A stretch of 64,000 nt of DNA from assembly GCA_963774305.1 (NCBI GenBank), contig CAVZEM010000004.1:81897-145896 (forward strand), given 5' to 3'. Source of the DNA: DASUPK01 sp963774305. Lineage in GTDB: Bacteria; Actinomycetota; Thermoleophilia; Solirubrobacterales; 70-9. Within the stretch, counting starts at the first letter, position 1. Each line of letters starts with the position of its first letter. This document shows positions 25,669 to 34,892 of the stretch, in pieces. The translations under genes were made by a program, and so were the position numbers. The notes below the pieces were generated by a model that saw nothing but the letters and a program-made list of their open reading frames with translations, was not told where the DNA came from and did no database searches.

Positions 25669-26529
25669 ATGTCCGCGGCCCTCGAGCCCAGCCCGTTCGA
25701 GGTCACGTCCTCCGAGGTTCAGCTCTCCGGCGAGGAGGTGGGGGAGGGGGCACCCGTCGTCCTGTTGCACGGCCTCACGGCCACTCGGCGGTATGTGCTC
25801 CACGGGTCCCTCGCGCTGGTGCGCCGCGGCTACCGCCAGATCTCCTATGACGCGAGGGGGCACGGAGAGTCGTCGCCTGCGCCGGAGGCGAGCGGATACG
25901 GCTACGAGGCGCTGACGGCCGACCTCGGGGCCGTGGTGGGGGAGCGCGCCGGGGACTCCCGCCCGGTGTTCGCCGGGCACTCCATGGGCTGCCACACGGC
26001 GGTGGCATACGCGCTCGAGCACGCCGGCGAGGTGGCCGCGCTCATCCTCGCCGGCCCGGTGATCCTCGGGATTCCCGCATCCGAGGAGACCCTCGCCTAC
26101 TGGGACCGCCTCGCGGAAGGGCTGGAGCATGGGGGGATCGAGGGCTTCATGGAGGCGTACGAGGCCTCGCTCGAGGCGGACCCGGCCTGGACGGAGACGG
26201 CGCTGCGGATCACAAGGGAGCGGATGCAGCGCCACCGCCACCCCGATGCAGTGGCGCGCGCCCTGCGCGAGGTTCCCCGATCGCTCCCCTTCGAGGGGCT
26301 CGAGGAGCTGGAGACGCTCGAAGTGCCCGCGCTGGTCGTGGCCAGCTACGACGAGGCCGATCCGGGGCATCCCTACGCCATCGCCGAGGCGTGGGCCGAG
26401 CGTTTGCCCAGCGCGCGTTTGGTCAGCGAGGAACCGGGAAAGTCACCGCTCGCCTGGCAGGGCGGCCGCCTATCCAGGGTGATCGCGGACTTCCTGGAGG
26501 AGCCCCAGGTGCGCGAGCGACTGGCCTAG
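25669..26529 (+). CDS. Alpha/beta hydrolase
   Basis: Cytoplasmic alpha/beta-hydrolase: VVLLHGLTATRR (oxyanion hole), DARGHGESSP, nucleophile elbow AGHSMGCH. The C-terminal part ends EEPGKSPLAWQGGRLSRVIADFL, where the usual catalytic GHxxxxE is not obvious, so the catalytic His is uncertain. It follows the peroxiredoxin by two bases. Its TAG stop overlaps the TAG stop of the convergent DUF3052 gene in a shared CTAG. Confidence 0.85.
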   Translation: MSAALEPSPFEVTSSEVQLSGEEVGEGAPVVLLHGLTATRRYVLHGSLALVRRGYRQISYDARGHGESSPAPEASGYGYEALTADLGAVVGERAGDSRPVFAGHSMGCHTAVAYALEHAGEVAALILAGPVILGIPASEETLAYWDRLAEGLEHGGIEGFMEAYEASLEADPAWTETALRITRERMQRHRHPDAVARALREVPRSLPFEGLEELETLEVPALVVASYDEADPGHPYAIAEAWAERLPSARLVSEEPGKSPLAWQGGRLSRVIADFLEEPQVRERLA

Positions 26530-26933
26530 GGTCGGTCCTCGAGGCGGATCACGAGCCTCAGGCCCGACCAGGTCTCGTCGATCGCGCAGACCTTGTTGTC
26601 GACCAAGCGGCAGGCGAGCCCGAGGTCGCGGGCGACGTCCTCCGTCATGTCCGTCTCAACGCCCGAGGATCGCTTCGGCCAGGCGATCCAGAGCCCCCCG
26701 GCCGGATCCATCGCCCGCCGCAGGGCGGGCAGCCGCCGTTCGAGCTCGGCGCGGCTCTTGGTGAAGAAGACGATCACGTCGAGCGGCCCGGTGGCGCGGG
26801 ACTTGACTGTCAAGTCGTCCGGAAGCTCGCCCAGCAGCGCGCCGAACCCGTCGGGCGCCTTGGGGAACGCCACACGGTGGCCCTCCCTGATGCCGAGCTT
26901 GGTCGCGAGCGGGGTCCCCGAATAGCCGGCCAT
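26526..26933 (-). CDS. DUF3052 family protein
   Basis: A 135-residue protein with the DUF3052 layout (AGYSGTPLATKLGIREGHRV ... DVIVFFTKSRAELERRLPAL ... GGLWIAWPKRSSGV). These are common in actinobacteria and have no known activity. ATG at 26933 follows TAGTTT (26945-26940) by six bases. Confidence 0.85.
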   Translation of the reverse strand: MAGYSGTPLATKLGIREGHRVAFPKAPDGFGALLGELPDDLTVKSRATGPLDVIVFFTKSRAELERRLPALRRAMDPAGGLWIAWPKRSSGVETDMTEDVARDLGLACRLVDNKVCAIDETWSGLRLVIRLEDRP

Positions 26934-26983
26934 CAGCGGAAACTACTGCGCCGGAAAACGGCGCTCCTCGTATATTTCGGTTC

Positions 26984-27322
26984 GTGGGCGAGGACGACGG
27001 TTATCCGATCCACTACGGCGCCGTGCAGCGCGGCACGCCCGTCTTTGCGTCGGACGGCAGGCAGATCGGCGTCGTCGACGAGATGGTCGACAACTTCCGC
27101 GAGCACATCCTGGACGGTTTCATCATCGAGACGACCGGCGGCGACCTGCGCTTCGTCGATGCTCCAGAGGTCGCTCGCACCGCCGAGCGGGCGGTCCGCC
27201 TGACGATCGACTCGGCCGCCGCGGCGGAGCTGCCGACGCCCGAGAAAGGGGCGCCGGAGTTCACCCCGCGCCGTGCGGGCCGACTGAGCAAGCTGCTCGG
27301 CGGCAGCTGGCGCCGGCGCTGA
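26984..27322 (+). CDS. PRC-barrel-like/DUF2171-type protein
   Basis: A 112-residue protein with a beta-rich core (GTPVFASDGRQIGVVDEMV ... LDGFIIETTGGDLRFV) resembling PRC-barrel domains, and a basic C-terminal tail (FTPRRAGRLSKLLGGSWRRR) that may bind nucleic acid. GTG at 26984 follows TATATT (26971-26976) by seven bases. No function known. Confidence 0.7.
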   Translation: MGEDDGYPIHYGAVQRGTPVFASDGRQIGVVDEMVDNFREHILDGFIIETTGGDLRFVDAPEVARTAERAVRLTIDSAAAAELPTPEKGAPEFTPRRAGRLSKLLGGSWRRR

Positions 27323-27328
27323 GTCTCC

Positions 27329-28063
27329 TCAGAGTCCGAGCTTGCGCTTGAGCAGCCGGGCGTTCCTGATCGCGAAGCCCTGCCAGTCGTTGTTGAAGTA
27401 GACGAAGAGCTCCGTATCGCGCCGCCACTGCAAGAGACGGCGCGCCCAGGTCGAGATCTCCGCGTCGGAGTAGTTGCCGTGGCGGCCGCGGCTTCCGTAG
27501 TGGAAGCGCACGTAGGTCCAATCGGTCGTGCGGACGAGGGGCGTGCTCACCCAGCGGGAGCGCTCATGCCCGATGACCAGGGCGACCCGGTGCTCGCGCA
27601 GCAGCGAATAGGTCGAATCGTCGAACCAGCTGGGGTGCCGGAACTCGAAGGCATGCCTGCCGTCGGGCAACGCGGCGAGGGCTTCGGCAAGGCGCCCCAC
27701 GTCCTTATGGAAATTCGGCGGAAACTGCCACAGCAGCGGCCCGAGCTTGTCGGCGCGGGCGAGCGGCTCGAGCGGCTCGTGGAAGCGCTCGATGTACGGA
27801 GCGAGGGTCCTGAGCCGCTTCACGTGGGTCAGGTAGCGGCTCACCTTGACCGCGAAAAGGAATCCCTCCGGGCTGTGCTCGACCCAGCCTTCGACCGCAG
27901 AGGGCGAGGGCAGGCGATAGAACGTGTTGTTGATCTCGACCGTGTCGAAGTGCCGGGCGTAATAGCTCAGCCACTCTCGCTGCGGGACCCCCTTCGGGTA
28001 GAAGAGCTCGCGCCAGTGCGGATAGACCCAGCCCGAGCAGCCGACGTGAACGGGCCTGCCCAT
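27329..28063 (-). CDS. DUF72 family protein
   Basis: TIM-barrel DUF72 protein: VHVGCSGWVYPHWRELFYPKG, DTVEINNTFYRLP, GFLFAVKVSRYLTH, AFEFRHPSWF and FVYFNNDWQG. The family (YecE-like) has no settled activity. The ATG at 28063 is chosen because it begins at the conserved first strand. A second, diverged DUF72 gene lies at 30551-31444 on the other strand. It is probably co-transcribed with the phosphatase gene 11 bases upstream. Confidence 0.9.
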   Translation of the reverse strand: MGRPVHVGCSGWVYPHWRELFYPKGVPQREWLSYYARHFDTVEINNTFYRLPSPSAVEGWVEHSPEGFLFAVKVSRYLTHVKRLRTLAPYIERFHEPLEPLARADKLGPLLWQFPPNFHKDVGRLAEALAALPDGRHAFEFRHPSWFDDSTYSLLREHRVALVIGHERSRWVSTPLVRTTDWTYVRFHYGSRGRHGNYSDAEISTWARRLLQWRRDTELFVYFNNDWQGFAIRNARLLKRKLGL

Positions 28064-28074
28064 CAGCGGCGCGG

Positions 28075-29706
28075 CTAGCGGCCGCGGCGGTGCAGCACGA
28101 GGACGGCGATGTCGTCCCGGGGCTCGCCGCCGTGCCGCTGAATCGCCCCCTGGGCGAGTTGCTCGGCGATCTCGTCGGCGCTCTTGCCGACGGCCTTGCT
28201 GAGCTCGTTGGCGAGCCACTCGGGGTCATCCCGCTTGCTGCGGTCGCGGACGTCGAGCATGCCATCCGTGTAGAGGATCAGCGAGTCCCCGACGGCGAGG
28301 GTGGCGTCCGTGTCGGCGATCACTGGGGAGGGGAGGGCGCCGAGGAGAGTCCCGGGCTCGCCCACCGAATCCACCCGGCCATCCTTTCGGAGGATCAGCG
28401 GGAGTGGGTGGCCGCCCAGCGCGATGGTGAGCCGTGCGGTGCCGCGGCCGTTGGAGGGCGCCTGTATGCGCGCCAGGGCGGCGGTGCAGAAACGCAGGTC
28501 GGCGTGTTCCGAGGTGATCGAATCGTGCAGCGTCTGGAGGACCTGGCTGGGGGTGCTGTCCGGCGAGGACGCCGTGCGCACCGTGTACCTGGCGAGAGCG
28601 GTCAGCGAGGCGGCCTCCGGGCCCTTGCCGCAGACGTCGCCGATCACCGCCGTCCAGGTCCCCGAGCCGCTCCGGAAGACGTCGTAGAAGTCGCCACCCA
28701 CCTCATAGGCCTCGCCGGCGGCCAGGAAGCGCGAGGAGGCCTCGAAGCCCTTGATCTCGGGCAGGGACCGCGGCAGCAGGTTGTGCTGGAGGACCGAGGC
28801 GATGTGGGCCTGTTGCTCGTGCAGGCGGGCGTTGTCGAGCGCCAAAGCGGCCCGGTCGGCGAGACGCTTGGCCGTACGGCGGGCGGTCTCGTCGAACGCG
28901 TTCGCCGGGCGCATGATCCACAGGGTCAATGCTCCGAGTACATGGCCGCGGGCGCCCAGCGGGAGAACGATGCACGACTTGAAGCGGTGCCTGCGCAGCA
29001 TCTCCCGCTCGTTCTCACGGGTGGTGATGCGGTCGATTTCCTTGTCGGAGAGCTGATCCAGGTACATCGTCCGGCCCGTGCGGATCACCTCTGCGACCGG
29101 ATGCGGACCGTGCGGGTCAATCGGGGAGTCGGCCCGGAGCTTCACGAAGATGTCCGCGACTTCGGTGTTCCGGCCCTCGGCGGCCATGCGCTGGATTGAT
29201 CCGTCGGCCATCGCCATGTCGACCATCGCGACGTCGCCCAGCCCGGTGATCGCGAGTTCGGCGAGGTGCCGGGCGCGCTGTCGCTGATCCAGGGCGTCCT
29301 CCATCAGGGCCCCGGCCTCCGCGAGCAGCTCCGACGCGGCCTGCTCACGATTCAGATTGGCGCGCAGGCTCGCCACCCAGAGGCCGGCGAGGGCGCCGGC
29401 AAAGTCGGTGGCCAGCCCGACCAGGCGCTGGCCTCCGTCGATGCCCTGGTTCCAGAGGATCGAGAGAAGCGCGAGGACGAGGCAGAACGCTGCGACCACC
29501 GCCGTCTCCGGAAGGGAGGCGCTCATCGCCGCGATCACCGGAGGGATCGCCAGCAGCCCGATGATCACCACCTGGTTCGAGGCCAGCCCGTCAAGGACCG
29601 CGATCGCGCTGGCCATCAGCATCGCAATCAGCGCCGGGCCCGATAGCTCCTGAAGGCCTGCAAGAGTGGCGGGCGGGCTGACCAGCTCTCGATCCCTGAG
29701 AGGCAT
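28075..29706 (-). CDS. Membrane GAF-SpoIIE (PP2C) phosphatase
   Basis: Four to five N-terminal membrane helices (about 20-115) are followed by a GAF domain (about 140-295) and a SpoIIE/RsbU-type PP2C phosphatase domain. Metal-binding residues occur in GGDFYDV, AVIGDVCGKGPEA, LYTDGMLDVRD and RDDIAVLVL. Such proteins dephosphorylate anti-anti-sigma factors and so switch sigma factors in response to a GAF-sensed signal. No cognate anti-sigma antagonist lies nearby. ATG at 29706 follows TACGAT by seven bases and is 24 bases from the divergent DUF202 gene. Confidence 0.9.
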   Translation of the reverse strand: MPLRDRELVSPPATLAGLQELSGPALIAMLMASAIAVLDGLASNQVVIIGLLAIPPVIAAMSASLPETAVVAAFCLVLALLSILWNQGIDGGQRLVGLATDFAGALAGLWVASLRANLNREQAASELLAEAGALMEDALDQRQRARHLAELAITGLGDVAMVDMAMADGSIQRMAAEGRNTEVADIFVKLRADSPIDPHGPHPVAEVIRTGRTMYLDQLSDKEIDRITTRENEREMLRRHRFKSCIVLPLGARGHVLGALTLWIMRPANAFDETARRTAKRLADRAALALDNARLHEQQAHIASVLQHNLLPRSLPEIKGFEASSRFLAAGEAYEVGGDFYDVFRSGSGTWTAVIGDVCGKGPEAASLTALARYTVRTASSPDSTPSQVLQTLHDSITSEHADLRFCTAALARIQAPSNGRGTARLTIALGGHPLPLILRKDGRVDSVGEPGTLLGALPSPVIADTDATLAVGDSLILYTDGMLDVRDRSKRDDPEWLANELSKAVGKSADEIAEQLAQGAIQRHGGEPRDDIAVLVLHRRGR

Positions 29707-29730
29707 GTGTTTAATCGTAAATCGGTAGCG

Positions 29731-30105
29731 ATGGATCCCGAGAAATCAAACCCACCAAGCGAGGGCTGGGACGCCATCCGGCGCACCCGGCTGGCCGCGG
29801 AGCGCACGGAGCTCGCCTGGTGGCGAACGGCCCTGACCTCGATCGCGGTGGCTGTCGGGGTCGGCCGGGTGGTCCCGGAGCTCAGCGGAACCACGACGGA
29901 GTGGCCCTACGTCGTGGTCGGGATCGGCTGGGCGCTCTATTCGGTGGCGCTCTTCGGTTTCGGCTCGATCAGGTCGAGCCGGGTCGAGGGGGCGGTGGAC
30001 CGAGGGGAGATGATCCGGAGCTCGCGGACGGAATCACGCTGGTTGATGATCAGCGGTGTGATCCTCTGCCTCGCCACCGTGGGCCTGATCGCGGGTTCGG
30101 CCTGA
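29731..30105 (+). CDS. DUF202 (YidH-like) membrane protein
   Basis: A small inner-membrane protein with the DUF202 signature RLAAERTELAWWRTALTSIA and three membrane helices. No function is established. The ATG at 29731 is preferred to an in-frame GTG at 29707 because it starts at MDPEKSNPPS with the conserved core intact. Confidence 0.82.
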   Translation: MDPEKSNPPSEGWDAIRRTRLAAERTELAWWRTALTSIAVAVGVGRVVPELSGTTTEWPYVVVGIGWALYSVALFGFGSIRSSRVEGAVDRGEMIRSSRTESRWLMISGVILCLATVGLIAGSA

Positions 30106-30154
30106 GGCGCGGCGTGGCCCGATAACGCGCGCACCGTTATGTCAACTTGAGGCG

Positions 30155-30529
30155 ATGGAGATCGAGCTGAGACAGGTACCGCCCGACGATCCCTCGATGC
30201 TCCGGCTCGCCGAGGCGCTCCGGGACGAGGTCGAGGAGCGCGGAGCGCAGGCCGTCGGAATGGGCGCGCTGAGGCTGCTGGTTCCGGGGACGGCGGAGAT
30301 CAAGCGGATGTACGTGGTCCCGGAGTACCGGGGCGCCGGCGTCGCCAGGCGAATCCTCGAGGAGCTCGAGAAGCGCGCGCAACAGCACGGCGTTCGGGCG
30401 GTCCGCCTGGACACGAATGCACGCTTGATCGAGGCGAACCGCATGTACAGGGAGGCCGGATACCGCGAGATCTCGGACTACAACTCGAACCCACGGTCCG
30501 ATCGCTGGTACGAGAAGGTCCTCGCCTGA
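30155..30529 (+). CDS. GNAT family N-acetyltransferase
   Basis: A 124-residue acetyltransferase with the acetyl-CoA motif A (AEIKRMYVVPEYRGAGVARRIL) and motif B region (VRLDTNARLIEANRMYREAGY). Substrate unknown. It stands between DUF202 and a DUF72 gene, 21 bases before the latter. Confidence 0.85.
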   Translation: MEIELRQVPPDDPSMLRLAEALRDEVEERGAQAVGMGALRLLVPGTAEIKRMYVVPEYRGAGVARRILEELEKRAQQHGVRAVRLDTNARLIEANRMYREAGYREISDYNSNPRSDRWYEKVLA

Positions 30530-30550
30530 GTTTCCATAACTCATCTTCCC

Positions 30551-31444
30551 GTGCATTCCATCCACGTAGGCACATCCAGCTGGTCGGATCCCGGCTTCGT
30601 CGAGCACTGGTACCCGAAGGGGCTCACGGCGAAGGACCGTCTCGACTTCTACGCGGAACGGTTCGACGCGGTGGAGCTCAACTCGAGCTTCTACGCGATC
30701 CCGGCGACGTCGACGGTGGAGGGCTGGGCCAGACGGACACGGGAGGGGTTCCTGTTCGACGTCAAGCTGCACCGTCTCCTCTCCCACCACGCGGCCCAGC
30801 TCAAGGAGCTGCCACCCGACCTGCGGGATCAGGCGGAGACGAACGAGCGCGGCCGCGTCCTGCTCGACCGGGCCCTGCTCGACGAGATGGTTCGCCGGAC
30901 GGCCGAGGCGATGAAGCCGCTGGCGGACGTCGGCAAGCTCGGCGCATACCTGCTCCAGCTGACGCCGGCGTTCGACCCTCGGGAGAACGACCTCGACGAG
31001 CTGGCGCCGGTGATCGACGGCCTCGCCCCCACCCCGGTCGCGGTCGAGTTTCGCCGACGCAGCTGGGCCTCGCCCAAGCGATTCGAGAAGGTGCTCGATT
31101 GGCTCTCGGCCCACGGCGCGATCTTCGTCTGCGTCGACACCCCGCCCGGCGATCACGTCCCGATCTTCCCGCCGATCGACGCCGTCACCCGCGACTCGCT
31201 CGCGTACATGCGCTGCCACGGCCGCAACACCGAGGGATACCTGCACGGCCGCAGCGTCGCCGAGCGCTTCGACTACGACTATTCGAAGGAGGAGCTGGAG
31301 GAGATCGCCGGCCGGGCTCGCGCGCTCGACTCCGAGGCCGAGCAGGTGCACGTCATGTTCAACAACAACGCCCGGGAGCTGGCGCCGAAGGCGGCGCGCG
31401 CACTGCGCGGCATCCTGGGCCAGGATCCGGGGCCCGAGCCCTAG
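30551..31444 (+). CDS. DUF72 family protein, second copy
   Basis: TIM-barrel DUF72 protein: IHVGTSSWSDPGFVEHWYPKG, DAVELNSSFYAIP, GFLFDVKLHRLLSHH, AVEFRRRSW and VHVMFNNNARELAPKAA. It is longer (297 residues) than the copy at 27329 because of an insert (about 85-120, ELPPDLRDQAETNERGRVL). Starts at GTG. The two are distant paralogs, not a recent duplication. Confidence 0.88.
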   Translation: MHSIHVGTSSWSDPGFVEHWYPKGLTAKDRLDFYAERFDAVELNSSFYAIPATSTVEGWARRTREGFLFDVKLHRLLSHHAAQLKELPPDLRDQAETNERGRVLLDRALLDEMVRRTAEAMKPLADVGKLGAYLLQLTPAFDPRENDLDELAPVIDGLAPTPVAVEFRRRSWASPKRFEKVLDWLSAHGAIFVCVDTPPGDHVPIFPPIDAVTRDSLAYMRCHGRNTEGYLHGRSVAERFDYDYSKEELEEIAGRARALDSEAEQVHVMFNNNARELAPKAARALRGILGQDPGPEP

Positions 31445-31499
31445 TTCGCGCCGTTGTTTACGCCTCCGCTGGATTCGCCCAACAACAGCGCCAAGAAAG

Positions 31500-31585
31500 A
31501 GCCCGGCGAGGCGACCCCAGGGGGATGAAGGCCGCCTCGCCGGGTTGGCCAACGATCTGGACGCCTGAAACGGGTGCCGTTGGCC
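31500..31585. terminator. Strong hairpin plus overlapping inverted repeat
   Basis: A 14-bp stem (31500-31513 with 31533-31546, one G-U pair) lies 56 bases past the DUF72 stop and can end its transcript, though no T-run follows. A second pair, GGCCAACG (31547-31554) and CGTTGGCC (31578-31585), overlaps the palindrome GTTGGCCAAC. The rest of the 291-base gap to ccdA (to 31735) shows nothing I recognise. Confidence 0.5.
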
Positions 31586-31735
31586 GGGGGATCCGGATGC
31601 AGGCCGAACCTAACGCACGGCCGTAGGCCCGAACATCGGGGTCGACCCGCAAATCCAATCAGTACAAATCACGGTGCTTTCACCTGACGCGTGGGAGTAC
31701 CTCCGCCAGGCGTGGCGTCCGCCATCATCACTCCC

Positions 31736-32482
31736 ATGAGCAGCGATCCCGCGGCGGGAATCGGCGTACTCACGGCCCTGGCGGCGGGGGTCATCTCCTT
31801 CCTCTCCCCCTGCGTGCTGCCGCTGGTGCCGGGCTATCTCTCGGCCGTCACCGGAGTGGCGGCGGCGGATCTCGAGAAGGCGGACTGGCGCCGGGTGATC
31901 GCCCCGAGCCTGCTCTTCGTCGCGAGCTTCTCTCTGATCTTCATCCTGCTTGGCCTTGGAGCGACCGGCATCGGCAGCACGCTCAAGGACCACCAGCTGC
32001 TCCTCGAGAAGATCGCCGCCTGGCTGATCATCGCGATGGGCGTCTTGTTCGTCAGCGCCCTCTTCATTCCGCAGCTCAACCGCGAGTGGCATGTCGAGGG
32101 ACTGCTGGAACGTGCTGGGACTGGAGGGCCCGTGGTGGCGGGCCTCGCCTTCGGAATCGCCTGGACGCCCTGTATCGGGCCGACGCTCGGTGCCATCCTC
32201 AGCGCCGCCGCTGCCTCCGGCTCTGAGGTCCATGGCGGCCTCCTGCTCGCCGTGTACTCGGCCGGTCTGGCGATTCCCTTCCTGCTGACCTCGGTCGCCT
32301 TCGGCCGGATGACGACGGCGTTCGCCGTCGTCAAGCGCCACTACCCGCTGATCATGGCGATCGGCGGGTTCATCCTGATCGCCTTCGGGGTCGCGATCCT
32401 GACCGGCTGGTTCGACACCTTCAACCGCTGGGCACAGGACCTGCTCGACAGCCTCGGGATCAACTTCTCAGCGAACTACTGA
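31736..32482 (+). CDS. ccdA: Cytochrome c biogenesis protein CcdA
   Basis: Six membrane helices with the two conserved CcdA/DsbD-beta motifs, each holding a redox cysteine: FLSPCVLPLVPGYL and AWTPCIGPTLG. CcdA carries electrons from cytoplasmic thioredoxin to exported thiol proteins. ATG at 31736 gives the standard short N-terminus. No partner thioredoxin or ResB/ResC gene is adjacent. Confidence 0.92.
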   Translation: MSSDPAAGIGVLTALAAGVISFLSPCVLPLVPGYLSAVTGVAAADLEKADWRRVIAPSLLFVASFSLIFILLGLGATGIGSTLKDHQLLLEKIAAWLIIAMGVLFVSALFIPQLNREWHVEGLLERAGTGGPVVAGLAFGIAWTPCIGPTLGAILSAAAASGSEVHGGLLLAVYSAGLAIPFLLTSVAFGRMTTAFAVVKRHYPLIMAIGGFILIAFGVAILTGWFDTFNRWAQDLLDSLGINFSANY

Positions 32483-32528
32483 TCCACTGAGACTGGCTAA
32501 CCAGCCAGTTCCCTAGACTGCGGTGCGC

Positions 32529-33905
32529 ATGGCCGCCAAGCCAACCACCTGCGTGATCGGCGCCGGCATCAGCGGCCTCACCACGGGCAAGGCCTTCTCC
32601 GATTGGGGCCTCCCCTACAAGTGCTTCGAGGCCAGCGACGACATCGGCGGCAACTGGTACTTCGGCAATCCCAATGGGAGGTCGTCGGCCTACCAGTCGC
32701 TCCACATCGACACCTCCCGGGACGGTGTCTCCTTCCGCGACATGCCGATGGGCCCCGACGAGTACCCCGACTACCCGCACCACACCCAGATCCTGTCGTA
32801 CCTCGATCGCTACGCCGACGCCTTCTCGCTCCGGGACCGGATCCGCTTCGAGACCCCGGTCGACCATGCCGAGCGCAAGCCCGGGGGCGGTTGGTCGATC
32901 CGTCTCGGCGACGGCTCCACCGAGGAGTTCGACTTCCTCGTCGTCGGCAACGGCCACCACTGGGATCCCCGCTTCCCCGACTTTCCCGGCAGCTTCGACG
33001 GGGAGACGATCCACTCCCACCACTACATCGACCCGCAGAACCCACTCGACTTGACCGGCAAGCGCGTGCTGGTCGTCGGGATCGGCAACAGCGCGGTCGA
33101 CATCGTCTCCGAGCTCTCCCGGAAGGGCGTCGCCGAGAAGGTCTACCTCTCCACCCGCAGCGGCGCCTGGGTGATGCCCAAGTACTTCATGGGCCGGCCG
33201 ATGGACACGATGGTGAAGGTCAACCCCCGCCTCCCGTTGAAGCTCCAGCGGCGGATGGCGCGCATCCTGCCGCGGCTCGCCTCCGGGCGGATGGAGGACT
33301 TCGGCCTCCCCCACCCCAACCACAACTTCCTCGAGGCCCACCCGACGGTCTCCAGCGAGCTCCTGCTCCGCCTCGGCTCCGGTGATGCGGTGGCGAAGCC
33401 GAACGTGCAACAGCTGGACGGACGCAGCGTCGTTTTCGAGGACGGCTCCACGGAGGAGATCGACGCGATCGTCTACGCCACGGGCTACAGGATCACCTTC
33501 CCCTTCTTCGACCCGGAGTTCCTCTCGGCGCCGGAGAACCGCTTCCCGCTCTACAAGCGCGTCTTTGTGCCGGGCATCGACGACCTCGCCTTCGTCGGCT
33601 TCGCCCAGACCATCCCGACGCTCTTCCCGTTCGTCGAGCTCCAATCCAAGCTTGTCGCCCGCTACGCAGGCGGCGACTACGCGCTCCCGCCGGTCTCGGA
33701 GATGGAGGAGACGATCCGCCGCGACCAGCAGATCCACTCAGGCAATTACACCGACCGCCCCCGCCACACGATGCAGATCGAGTGGTACACGTACGAGCAC
33801 GACATCTGGACGCGCGAGATCCCGGCGGGACGGGAGCGCGCTGAAAAAGGAATGGCCCCGAGGCTCGCCGGCCGCGTCCTGACTGCGGAGGCCGCAGCTG
33901 CCTGA
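32529..33905 (+). CDS. Flavin-containing monooxygenase
   Basis: FAD site GAGISGLTTG, a second Rossmann site for NADPH VVGIGNSAVD, and the FMO-type signature FDGETIHSHHY between them. The substrate-binding part is about 460 residues in total. The family oxygenates nucleophilic N or S atoms, and some members perform Baeyer-Villiger reactions. ATG at 32529 follows TAGACT (32514-32519) by nine bases. An alpha/beta hydrolase gene overlaps its end, as seen where ketone oxidation to an ester is followed by hydrolysis; that pathway is inference. Confidence 0.88.
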   Translation: MAAKPTTCVIGAGISGLTTGKAFSDWGLPYKCFEASDDIGGNWYFGNPNGRSSAYQSLHIDTSRDGVSFRDMPMGPDEYPDYPHHTQILSYLDRYADAFSLRDRIRFETPVDHAERKPGGGWSIRLGDGSTEEFDFLVVGNGHHWDPRFPDFPGSFDGETIHSHHYIDPQNPLDLTGKRVLVVGIGNSAVDIVSELSRKGVAEKVYLSTRSGAWVMPKYFMGRPMDTMVKVNPRLPLKLQRRMARILPRLASGRMEDFGLPHPNHNFLEAHPTVSSELLLRLGSGDAVAKPNVQQLDGRSVVFEDGSTEEIDAIVYATGYRITFPFFDPEFLSAPENRFPLYKRVFVPGIDDLAFVGFAQTIPTLFPFVELQSKLVARYAGGDYALPPVSEMEETIRRDQQIHSGNYTDRPRHTMQIEWYTYEHDIWTREIPAGRERAEKGMAPRLAGRVLTAEAAAA

Positions 33906-34869
33906 GCGCACCGACGCCTCCTTCCCGAGCCAAGGGGAGACCTGCGCCGGCTGGCACCTGACCGGCGAGGGCGATGACTTCTCGGGCGATCGCGGAAAGC
34001 CGTGCGTCGTCATGGCCCACGGCATCGCCGGGACACGTGACTCCTCGCTGCTGCCAGTTGCCGAGGCCCTCGCGGAGGCCGGCCTCGACGTCTTGCTGTT
34101 CGACTACCGCTGCTTTGGTGACTCGACCGGCGAGCCGCGGCAGCTCGCATGGCCGCCCCGCCACCGGGAGGACTACCGCGCGGCGGTGGAGTTCGCCCGC
34201 CGCCTCGACGGCGTCGATCCGGAGCGCATCGTGCTCTGGGGGACGTCCTGGTCGGGCGGCCACGTGGTCTACGTCGCCGCGGATGACCCGAGGATTGCGG
34301 CGCTGGTCTGTCAGACGCCCGACCTGGATGGCCTGAGGACGCTGCGGGAGATCGCCAGGTATGCCGACTGGGGCCAGCTGGCCCGCGTGACCTGGGAGGG
34401 CATCAAGGACCTCGCCGGCGCGGCTCGCGGACGCCCGCCGCACATGATCCCGGTGGTCGCTCCGCCGGGCGAGATTGCCGCCATGGGCAGCGGCGACGCC
34501 GAGTCGGGCTACCAGTCGATCGCCGGCCCCGCCTGGCGCAACGAGCTCTCGGCTCGCGCGGTGCTGGCGGAGAACCTCAACCGGCCGATAACGAAGATCG
34601 ACCAAGTGAGCTGCCCGATCCTCGTCCAGATCGCCGACCGGGACACCATCGCTCCCCCCCCGGGCGCCCGGGCCGCGGCCTGGCGAGCGAAGGGCAGGGT
34701 CGAGGTGCGCGAGTACCCCTGCCTTCATTTCGACATCTACCTCGGCGAATGGCGCGAGCGCTCGATTGCCGACCAGCTGCATTTCCTGCGGCACCACCTC
34801 GGAGCCACCTCCGACGCCAAGGGCACCGGCCGCTTCTCCAAGCGCGAGCCCGCGGCGGCTGCCGACTGA
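33898..34869 (+). CDS. Alpha/beta hydrolase, probable CTG start
   Basis: Hydrolase fold with VVMAHGIAGTRDS (oxyanion region), FDYRCFGDSTG, nucleophile elbow WGTSWSGGH, Asp in QIADRDTIAPP and His in YPCLHFDIYLG. The first ATG, 34012, lies inside the oxyanion motif and would remove the strands TCAGWHL and PCVVMAHG. The open frame begins after a TGA at 33880-33882 and contains no ATG, GTG or TTG before 34012. CTG at 33898 or 33883 is the likely start, coupled to the monooxygenase stop at 33903-33905. Confidence 0.8.
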   Translation: MPERTDASFPSQGETCAGWHLTGEGDDFSGDRGKPCVVMAHGIAGTRDSSLLPVAEALAEAGLDVLLFDYRCFGDSTGEPRQLAWPPRHREDYRAAVEFARRLDGVDPERIVLWGTSWSGGHVVYVAADDPRIAALVCQTPDLDGLRTLREIARYADWGQLARVTWEGIKDLAGAARGRPPHMIPVVAPPGEIAAMGSGDAESGYQSIAGPAWRNELSARAVLAENLNRPITKIDQVSCPILVQIADRDTIAPPPGARAAAWRAKGRVEVREYPCLHFDIYLGEWRERSIADQLHFLRHHLGATSDAKGTGRFSKREPAAAAD

Positions 34870-34892
34870 GGGCGCCCTCTACCCTCTGAGGC

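Noticed and set aside
30137..31552. Long minus-strand frame opposite the GNAT and DUF72 genes
   Set aside because: Both plus-strand genes are clearly recognisable; the frame is a GC artefact.
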